From RGIG5327 sp045612485 (GTDB lineage Bacteria > Verrucomicrobiota > Lentisphaeria > Victivallales > UBA1829), in assembly GCA_045612485.1 (NCBI GenBank), contig JAZKZE010000130.1:1-24599 (forward strand): DNA of 24,599 nucleotides, in the 5' to 3' direction. The stretch's first letter is position 1, and every line of letters starts with the position of its first letter. The translations under genes and the position numbers were made by a program. The notes beneath the pieces were generated by a model that searched no databases, was not told the DNA's origin, and saw only the letters and a list, made by a program, of their open reading frames with translations. Shown in pieces: positions 15,311-21,432 of this stretch.

Positions 15311-16648
15311 ATGAATCACGAAGAAGAAAGTCTTTTTTCATCCTTTACCTCCCGGCCGCTTGCGGATCAGCTCCGGCCGAAAACACTGGATGAGATCGCA
15401 GGTCAGGAACACTTGCTCGGACCGGAAGGGCCGTTGCGCCGTATGGTGGATAATCATTGTATTTCCAGTTTTATTTTATGGGGGCCTCCCGGATGCGGCA
15501 AAACTACAGCAGCAAGAATTCTGGCAAACTGTACCGACTTGCATTTTGTTGCTCTTTCCGCAGTATTTTCCGGGATCAGTGATTTGAGAAAAGCCTTTGA
15601 AGAAGCCTCGGAAATGCGGCGGGTGGGAAAAAAGACCTTGCTGTTTGTGGATGAAATCCACCGTTTCAACCGGGCGCAGCAGGATGGCTTTCTCCCTTAT
15701 GTGGAAAATGGTACAGTGATCCTTGTGGGTGCAACAACGGAAAATCCCTCCTTTGAACTGAACAGTGCTTTGCTTTCCCGCTGCAAGGTTTTTGTAATGA
15801 AGCCCCTTGACGATGATGCTCTGGAAAAAATCATCCGGAGGGCGGAAACGGTATCGGAAAGAACTCTTCCTGTGGATGCGGAAGCAAGACAGACTCTGAA
15901 AGAACTTGCCGACGGTGACGGAAGATATACCATCAACCTTGTGGAAACATTGTTTGATCTTGTGAAAGAAGGTACCGTTCTCAATAAGGAAGGACTGCTT
16001 AAAATCATTCAGAAGCGGGCTCCCGGATATGATAAAAGCGGGGATGGTCACTATAACCTCATCAGTGCCCTGCATAAATCCCTGCGGGGGTCTGACGTGG
16101 ATGCTGCACTCTACTGGGCAGCAAGAATGGTTACCGGCGGGGAAGATCCCCTTTACATATTGCGGCGGCTCACCCGTTTTGCCATGGAAGATGTGGGAAT
16201 GTGTGATCCCAATGCAGTCAATATAGCCATTTCCTGCTGGGATGCCTATGAAAGACTGGGTTCGCCGGAAGGGGATATAGCCATATCCCAGCTGGTGATC
16301 TACCTCGCCACAGCCCCCAAATCCAATGGAGCCTATAAAGCATGGAACAATGCGTGTAAAGTTGCAAGGGAGTACGGGACACTCAATCCCCCCATGCACA
16401 TTCTCAACGCCCCCACCAAACTTATGAAACAGCTCGGTTACGGGGAAGGGTATCAATACGATCAGGATCTGCCGGATGCTTTTTCCGGCCAGAATTACTT
16501 CCCGGAAAAAATGGCAAGACAGCGTTTCTATATTCCTCCGGAACGGGGATTTGAACGGGAGATCAATAAACGGCTTGCCTATTTTGACCGTCTGCGGCGG
16601 GAAAAGAATATGAAGAAGAATCCCATACCTGACAAAAAGGATGAGTAA
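15311..16648 (+). CDS. rarA: Replication-associated recombination protein A (AAA+ ATPase)
   Basis: This AAA+ clamp-loader-like ATPase of the RarA/MgsA/WRNIP1 family acts at stalled replication forks with SSB. It is 445 residues, normal for the family. The N-terminal signature PLADQLRPKTLDEIAGQEHLLG is present. Walker A is GPPGCGKT (58-65, K64), Walker B is FVDEIH (D114, E115), and sensor 1 lies in GATTENPSFELNSALLSRC. The C-terminal tetramerisation region (LYILRRLTRFAMEDVGMCDPNA, PKSNGAY) is intact. It follows an unknown gene by 20 nt and ends 3 nt from the convergent AraC gene, with no terminator between them, so antisense overlap of the two messages is likely. Confidence 0.96.
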   Translation: MNHEEESLFSSFTSRPLADQLRPKTLDEIAGQEHLLGPEGPLRRMVDNHCISSFILWGPPGCGKTTAARILANCTDLHFVALSAVFSGISDLRKAFEEASEMRRVGKKTLLFVDEIHRFNRAQQDGFLPYVENGTVILVGATTENPSFELNSALLSRCKVFVMKPLDDDALEKIIRRAETVSERTLPVDAEARQTLKELADGDGRYTINLVETLFDLVKEGTVLNKEGLLKIIQKRAPGYDKSGDGHYNLISALHKSLRGSDVDAALYWAARMVTGGEDPLYILRRLTRFAMEDVGMCDPNAVNIAISCWDAYERLGSPEGDIAISQLVIYLATAPKSNGAYKAWNNACKVAREYGTLNPPMHILNAPTKLMKQLGYGEGYQYDQDLPDAFSGQNYFPEKMARQRFYIPPERGFEREINKRLAYFDRLRREKNMKKNPIPDKKDE

Positions 16649-16651
16649 TCT

Positions 16652-17560
16652 TTACTTCTTTTCCTCCGGCTGATTTCTATATTGTTTCGGACTTATCCCG
16701 TAATGTTTTTTGAAAGCATGGGAGTAAAAAGCGGCATCTTTATAGCCGTTCAATTCAGCGATCTCCCGGATGGGCATAACAGAATATTTCAGCATCCAGC
16801 AGGAGTTGTTCAACCGGGCATCTATAACAAAATCCATGGGACTCATGGAGGTTTTTTCCAGAAAAATCTTCCGTAAAGTCTCCCGGGAAACCTGAAAAGT
16901 TTTTTCCATACTCTCCAATGTGGGATAATCCTGCGGATTATGACGGACGATATCTATAAGATGGGAATAGGGAGGATTTGCAAAAACCGGTTGTGTAGTT
17001 TCCTTTGAGGTAATGTAAGTAAGCAGACGGTAGAGCAGACAACTGATCTCTTCCGGTGTGCTGCTTTCTTTATTCTGTACAAGAACCAGAAGTTCTTCAA
17101 TACATTCTATAACCTTGCTGCTGTCTTTCAGATGAACGATCTTCATTCCGCCCAGCTGAAACATCTGTTCCATATATATATTTCTTTCAATACTCAAATA
17201 ATATCTTTTACACTCTTTCTGTTCCGTACTTTCCAGAATGTGATGCCCCATTATGTGTACTTTATTTTCCGGCTGGACCGTTGGCGGACGTATCAGAAGA
17301 TCGCAGGAAGTCAAACTTTCCTTTCTGCCGTTTTTCATGGATAAGGAAGATTTTTCCGCAGTTGTGATACAAAAACTCCAGTATCTGCCCCCCATAAGGG
17401 AAAAGGATATTTTTTTCCCTTTCCGGCAATGGATACTGGCAATATGATACAACTGAAACAAATTCAAAGATGTTTTCTGAAAACTCATGTTGAAATAAAC
17501 TTCTTCCCGCCATGAAGTACATTCTTTGATGCGTTTCTTAAAAACAGCCGTCCCTTTCAT
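16652..17560 (-). CDS. AraC-family transcriptional regulator
   Basis: The product is 302 residues. The start at 17560 is fixed by a strong ribosome-binding site, GGGAGG (complement of 17565-17570), with ideal spacing. The C-terminal 100 residues hold the two helix-turn-helix motifs: LESMEKTFQVSRETLRKIFL, and IREIAELNGYKDAAFYSHAF followed by KKHYGISPKQYR, the classic AraC end. The N-terminal 180 residues look like a ligand-binding sensor of cupin type but are divergent, with many cysteines. The gene is divergent from the pseudopilin/glycan-protein series, a usual arrangement for a local sugar-responsive activator. An 18-bp palindrome lies in the intergenic space. The ligand is unknown. Confidence 0.93.
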   Translation of the reverse strand: MKGTAVFKKRIKECTSWREEVYFNMSFQKTSLNLFQLYHIASIHCRKGKKISFSLMGGRYWSFCITTAEKSSLSMKNGRKESLTSCDLLIRPPTVQPENKVHIMGHHILESTEQKECKRYYLSIERNIYMEQMFQLGGMKIVHLKDSSKVIECIEELLVLVQNKESSTPEEISCLLYRLLTYITSKETTQPVFANPPYSHLIDIVRHNPQDYPTLESMEKTFQVSRETLRKIFLEKTSMSPMDFVIDARLNNSCWMLKYSVMPIREIAELNGYKDAAFYSHAFKKHYGISPKQYRNQPEEKK

Positions 17561-17586
17561 TATTCCTCCCTGTTGCAGATAATATA

Positions 17587-17604
17587 ATTATTTATGTAAA
17601 TAAT
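17587..17604. promoter_or_regulatory. 18-bp palindrome in the divergent control region
   Basis: ATTATTTA (17587-17594) and TAAATAAT (17597-17604) form a perfect inverted repeat around a 2-bp centre. It lies between the araC-type gene and the pseudopilin promoter and could be a regulator operator. It overlaps a possible leftward promoter. The region is AT-rich, so chance is possible. Confidence 0.4.
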
Positions 17605-17618
17605 ACAAATCTATTTTC

Positions 17619-17647
17619 TTGTTTTTTCTATTTTTCTGTTGTATAAT
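17619..17647 (+). promoter_or_regulatory. Promoter of the first pseudopilin gene
   Basis: TTGTTT (17619-17624) and a consensus TATAAT (17642-17647) are 17 bp apart, with a T-rich spacer ending in GTTG. It closely matches the promoter at 20564-20591. The leader is about 70 nt and ends in AAGGAGGAGGT, a near-perfect ribosome-binding site. Confidence 0.75.
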
Positions 17648-17723
17648 CTTGCATGGAAGAAATCTTTATTTATCCCGGAAGGAAATTTCACCGGACAAAA
17701 AAAACAAATATGAAGGAGGAGGT

Positions 17724-18575
17724 ATGTTCTCTTTTAAAAGACAGAAAAAATTTACTTTGATCAAACCGCTTGTTACTGCTGCACAGGAGAATTGTTTTTC
17801 AAAAATAAAAAAATGCACATCCTTACGCCCGACAGGGCGCACTTCACGCTTTTTTTGCGAATGCAAAAAAAGCTCTTCACACCTTCACACCTTCACTCAA
17901 TCGGCGTTTACGCTGATTGAACTATTGGTAGTTATAGCCATCATCGCCATTCTTGCAAGCATGCTGCTTCCGGCGTTGAGTAAAGCAAGAGCTACAGCAA
18001 TGAGCATAAAATGTGTCAATAATCTGCGGCAGGTTGCTCTTGTAGTCCAATCCTACGGCGATGATTATAAAGACTTTTTCCCTGCCAATATCATCAATCC
18101 ACCCAAGTATGCTTTCCATACATATATACAAGCTGGTTATCTGCCCAATAAAAATATTTTTGTCTGCCCCTCTTTCTGGCCTAATAAATATCTTCCGGAT
18201 GACCAGTACAGATACGCTTCCACCTACGGGACATTTGCCACAAGCAACGGATTCCGTTTGCGGGAAATCAACCGTGCTTATGTTTATTATACGACAATCA
18301 AAGGGGAAAAATATTTCCCTCCCATTTCCCCCAGTCTCTCACTCCTTTATGCTGACAGCAGAATAGGAAGAAATCAGGCAAAACAGCGTCAGATCGCAAA
18401 CTGGAGCTGGGCAAGCACAACAAACCCCGGCGGGGCAAACGGTATCCATCTTGTTCATAATAAAAGAGCCAATATCCAGCATCTGGACGGAAGCGTTCTT
18501 TCCCGGAGCAGGCTGGAGATCGCCAAATACTATAAATTTTATTACTATACTTATGCCCCCTTTGTCCAATTCTGA
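17724..18575 (+). CDS. Pseudopilin-like protein with split, duplicated prepilin motif
   Basis: The product is 283 residues from the ATG at 17724, chosen for the AAGGAGGAGGT just upstream. A full prepilin cleavage and transmembrane segment FTLIELLVVIAIIAILASML starts at F62. A degenerate first copy, KKFTLIKPLV, lies at residues 9-17. Between them sits a polar, basic, Cys/Ser-rich insert whose DNA has a hairpin (17848-17873) and an 8-bp tandem repeat. The C-terminus carries the pre-pilin H-X9-DG signature (H245 to D255-G256). Such proteins are processed by prepilin peptidase and relate to type II secretion or pilus systems; large families of them occur in Lentisphaerota. Cleavage before F62 would leave an unusually long 61-residue leader. 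Confidence 0.85.
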   Translation: MFSFKRQKKFTLIKPLVTAAQENCFSKIKKCTSLRPTGRTSRFFCECKKSSSHLHTFTQSAFTLIELLVVIAIIAILASMLLPALSKARATAMSIKCVNNLRQVALVVQSYGDDYKDFFPANIINPPKYAFHTYIQAGYLPNKNIFVCPSFWPNKYLPDDQYRYASTYGTFATSNGFRLREINRAYVYYTTIKGEKYFPPISPSLSLLYADSRIGRNQAKQRQIANWSWASTTNPGGANGIHLVHNKRANIQHLDGSVLSRSRLEIAKYYKFYYYTYAPFVQF

Positions 18576-18617
18576 TTTTAACTAAAGAAACAAGTCTGCA
18601 ATATAAAGGAGAAAAAT

Positions 18618-20435
18618 ATGTTTTTGAAAAATGTTTCTTTCATTCTGCTTTTCGCAACTTTTTTATCCATTGCCGGAGCAGATTCCCCTCAACTTTACCG
18701 GGTTCCGGAAAAGAAACTCATCTTTTTCGGCTGGGATAATCCCACACCGGAATACCTTGCAAAAAATCTGGAAATGCTGGAAAAAACTCTCCCGTATGAC
18801 GGTATGGGGATCAGTATTCTCAGCAAGACCGTCCCTCACCCGGCAACAAAGAAAAAAATCTCCCTTTCCTACCAGGGATTTACAGGACTGCCTTTCGATG
18901 AAAAATGGTTCGAACAAGACAGAAAATATCTGAAAAGCATACGCAATGCAAAAAAACTCAAGCATAACTTTCTCAATGCCAATATGTGCAATTTCAATGG
19001 GGACTTCGATCTTTTCTCCGACACATTCTGGAACACCGTCAATAAAAAGTTTGCTTTTTTTGCAAAAATGGCAAAGGAAGGCAATCTTGCAGGGATCCAT
19101 TTTGATATGGAAGATTACGGCAATTACCACCATTGGGCATACAGACGCTCTTGCGGACGCTCCTTTGATGAAGCCTATTTAATGGCAAGAAAAAGAGGGA
19201 AAGATTTTATAAAGGCAATGACTGATGAATACCCTCAATTAACACTTTTCTGTCTCTTCTGGCTGGATCTTACCGCAGGACCTGCCACAAACGGTATGCC
19301 TATGCTTTATGAACGTCTGGAAGGCTCTCCCACCGGACTTCTTGTGGGATTTATCAACGGTATTTATGATGGACTGCCTCCCACGGCAAAAATCGTTGAC
19401 GGAATGGAAGCAGACAGTTACGCTGCAAGAAAACTGGATGATTATTACCGGCTCGTTGCCACAAGAGAAAGTTATTTCAAATTGCTTATTGCTCCGGAAA
19501 ATCAGCGAAAATTGCGTGAACAGACCTCTTTAAGTATCGGTTTTTATCTGGACAGTTACGTCAAAAAAGATAAAAAAGGCGTTACTTATGCAGAAAAAAA
19601 GGCAAAAGAAGAAAATCTTTCTCTTCTTTCCTATTTCCGCAGAAATTTCACCTACACGGCAAAATTCTCCCATGAATATGTATGGACATGGAGTGAAGCC
19701 TTGCGCTGGCTTCCCGGCAAATATAATCAGGCATACAAACAGAAAGCTGCTGAAAATATGATGCGTTCCGGAGTGAAAGGACCTCTCTGGACGGATGGAT
19801 TACCGGGGATCAGTGAAGCAATGCTTTATGCGAAAAATCCATATAACTTCATCATACAGAAAGTCAAAGAAGGAAAAGTAAGCGGTAATCTTTTGAAAAA
19901 CGGCTCTTTTGATGAAAGTAAAATAAATAAAAAACAAAATGGTCAGGTACCGGATACAATGCTCCTTCCCTCCCTTACCCCCTGGGGCTGCTGGCAGCAG
20001 AAAAGATCCAAAGGGAAATTTTCCGCCGCTCCGGGCAAAGGCTGGAATGGTTCGGTATGTCTGCAAATGACCGGGGTAAAAAGCGGCTGTACTCATCAGG
20101 GAATAAAAATCAAACCTTACTCCGTTTATTATGTTACAGCCCTTATCAAAAATGAAGGCAAAAGCAATGCTTCCCTGGGGGTCCAGTGGAGAAATCACCA
20201 GGGCAAATGGCATGCCCATTTCCGGAATCTTGCCATTGTTCCTCTGGAAGATGCCGGTAACGGCTGGAAAAGAGCTGTTGCTGTAATTGATTACATCCCG
20301 CCGGAAACTTCTTACATGAATGTAATGCTCAATGTGGGAAATTCAGGAAGTGAGGAATCGGTATATTTTGATGAGGTTGAAATAAGGGAAGTATATATAG
20401 ACGGAACATCCTCTTCCGGTCAAAAAGATAAATAA
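18618..20435 (+). CDS. Secreted barrel-like protein with C-terminal carbohydrate-binding-like module
   Basis: The product is 605 residues. AAGGAG at 18606-18611 supports the ATG, and a signal peptide (about residues 1-20) is clear. Residues 30-420 look like an (alpha/beta) barrel: an early strand KLIFFGWDNPTPEYL, then AGIHFDMEDYG with D163, E165 and D166 as candidate catalytic acids, and many Trp/Tyr residues (WTWSEALRWLPGKY). Residues about 430-600 form a beta-sandwich module of the CBM4/9-like type (NLLKNGSFDES, a middle of alternating strands, VYFDEVEIRE). I infer a glycan-binding or glycan-cleaving role, but I do not recognise a numbered glycoside hydrolase family. It sits between two pseudopilin genes. 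Confidence 0.75.
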   Translation: MFLKNVSFILLFATFLSIAGADSPQLYRVPEKKLIFFGWDNPTPEYLAKNLEMLEKTLPYDGMGISILSKTVPHPATKKKISLSYQGFTGLPFDEKWFEQDRKYLKSIRNAKKLKHNFLNANMCNFNGDFDLFSDTFWNTVNKKFAFFAKMAKEGNLAGIHFDMEDYGNYHHWAYRRSCGRSFDEAYLMARKRGKDFIKAMTDEYPQLTLFCLFWLDLTAGPATNGMPMLYERLEGSPTGLLVGFINGIYDGLPPTAKIVDGMEADSYAARKLDDYYRLVATRESYFKLLIAPENQRKLREQTSLSIGFYLDSYVKKDKKGVTYAEKKAKEENLSLLSYFRRNFTYTAKFSHEYVWTWSEALRWLPGKYNQAYKQKAAENMMRSGVKGPLWTDGLPGISEAMLYAKNPYNFIIQKVKEGKVSGNLLKNGSFDESKINKKQNGQVPDTMLLPSLTPWGCWQQKRSKGKFSAAPGKGWNGSVCLQMTGVKSGCTHQGIKIKPYSVYYVTALIKNEGKSNASLGVQWRNHQGKWHAHFRNLAIVPLEDAGNGWKRAVAVIDYIPPETSYMNVMLNVGNSGSEESVYFDEVEIREVYIDGTSSSGQKDK

Positions 20436-20440
20436 GATTT

Positions 20441-20485
20441 TCTCCCGCCCGCGGGATCACTTTCAAAGTCCAAACAGGCGGGAGA
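20441..20485 (+). terminator. Hairpin after the barrel-like gene (weak terminator)
   Basis: TCTCCCGCC (20441-20449) pairs with GGCGGGAGA (20477-20485), a GC-rich 9-bp stem with a 27-nt loop. No good T tract follows, so it may act as an RNA-stabilising or partial terminator element. Confidence 0.45.
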
Positions 20486-20509
20486 AGATATTATATATTT
20501 ACTGCTTTA

Positions 20510-20544
20510 TGTGATTTGCACAAAATGTAATGTAAAAAGTTACA
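20510..20544. promoter_or_regulatory. Two small inverted repeats upstream of the second pseudopilin promoter
   Basis: TGTG-N5-CACA (20510-20522) and TGTAA-N4-TTACA (20531-20544) stand side by side, 20-55 bp upstream of the -35 box. The first resembles a CRP/FNR-type half-site pair. Either could be an operator for this locus; neither is proven. Confidence 0.3.
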
Positions 20545-20563
20545 CTGATGATTTGATTTCCCC

Positions 20564-20591
20564 TTGTTTTTTTCATATTCCATTGTATAAT
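20564..20591 (+). promoter_or_regulatory. Promoter of the second pseudopilin gene
   Basis: TTGTTT (20564-20569) and TATAAT (20586-20591) are 16 bp apart. The T-rich spacer and the TTGTATAAT ending copy the promoter at 17619-17647. Confidence 0.7.
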
Positions 20592-20652
20592 AAATAATAG
20601 AATAATCATCTTTCCGGATATCAGGAACAAAAAACAGGAGGTACTGTATATT

Positions 20653-21396
20653 ATGCGGCATCACAGATTTACTTTGATTGAATTACTTGTCGTTATCGCC
20701 ATCATCGCCATTCTTGCCGGGATGCTTCTGCCGGCACTGGGCAAAGCAAGGGAACACGCCCGTTCCATCAATTGCGTCAGTAATCAGAAACAGCTTGCGT
20801 TGGCATTTAACTTCTATATTGAGGATTACAAGGGACAATATCCTCTCCACAATTTATTCGAGCAATCCTGGGGATTTGCAATGAGTAAACCCACCTCCGA
20901 ATCCAACGCCTGGGCAAAAAGTGTGAAATTAGGTTATGCGGATGCAAAGGTATTCCACTGTCCTTCCATCATAGCAAAATTCACCGACAAAAGAAATAAT
21001 GAAGGCGCAATAGGTTACGCCTATAACTATATGCACCTTTCAGCAGATACCCCTGCACTGCGTCCGAAAATCATCCGGCAGGATCGCTGCGTTGCCCCCA
21101 GTCAGCAGTATGTTCTTCTGGAATCCGGCAGTACAAGTTCCCAGTGTTACAGTTACAGATCGACCGCAACGCCCCAGCAGGCAAAACCCTCCCATGGTTT
21201 GAAAAAGATGAATATTTTATATGCAGACTGGCATTCAAGCTCTTTCACATGCGTAAATCCTCTTAATGCCTACGGCCCCACCTGGGAAGCTACAGTTCCG
21301 CCGAGAGGTTGTCTGGGACAAAGCGGTAAAGGTTCAGACATAGCCAAAAAATCCGGCAATCACAATCTTGCCAACGGCTGGAGTAAATTCAAATAA
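20653..21396 (+). CDS. Pseudopilin-like protein with standard prepilin leader
   Basis: The product is 247 residues. The leader is very short (MRHHR) before FTLIELLVVIAIIAILAGML, the prepilin peptidase site and transmembrane helix, with the conserved E five residues after the cut. GKAREHARSINCVSNQKQLALAF is the usual helix extension. The C-terminal signature is altered: H181, ten residues, then D192-W193-H194 instead of H-X9-DG. It follows its own promoter and an AGGAGG site with a longish spacing. It probably serves the secretion or display of the DUF4838 protein encoded 36 nt downstream; that role is inferred from position only. Confidence 0.88.
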   Translation: MRHHRFTLIELLVVIAIIAILAGMLLPALGKAREHARSINCVSNQKQLALAFNFYIEDYKGQYPLHNLFEQSWGFAMSKPTSESNAWAKSVKLGYADAKVFHCPSIIAKFTDKRNNEGAIGYAYNYMHLSADTPALRPKIIRQDRCVAPSQQYVLLESGSTSSQCYSYRSTATPQQAKPSHGLKKMNILYADWHSSSFTCVNPLNAYGPTWEATVPPRGCLGQSGKGSDIAKKSGNHNLANGWSKFK

Positions 21397-21432
21397 TTCA
21401 GAAAAAAAATAAACATAAACAAAGGAAAAATC

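Noticed and set aside
15476..16456. 326-codon frame antisense to rarA
   Set aside because: It is antisense to a secure AAA+ gene and has no independent signals.
17875..17898. Short tandem CTTCACAC repeats considered as a CRISPR or satellite
   Set aside because: There are only two and a half 8-bp units and they lie inside a coding frame; no spacers.
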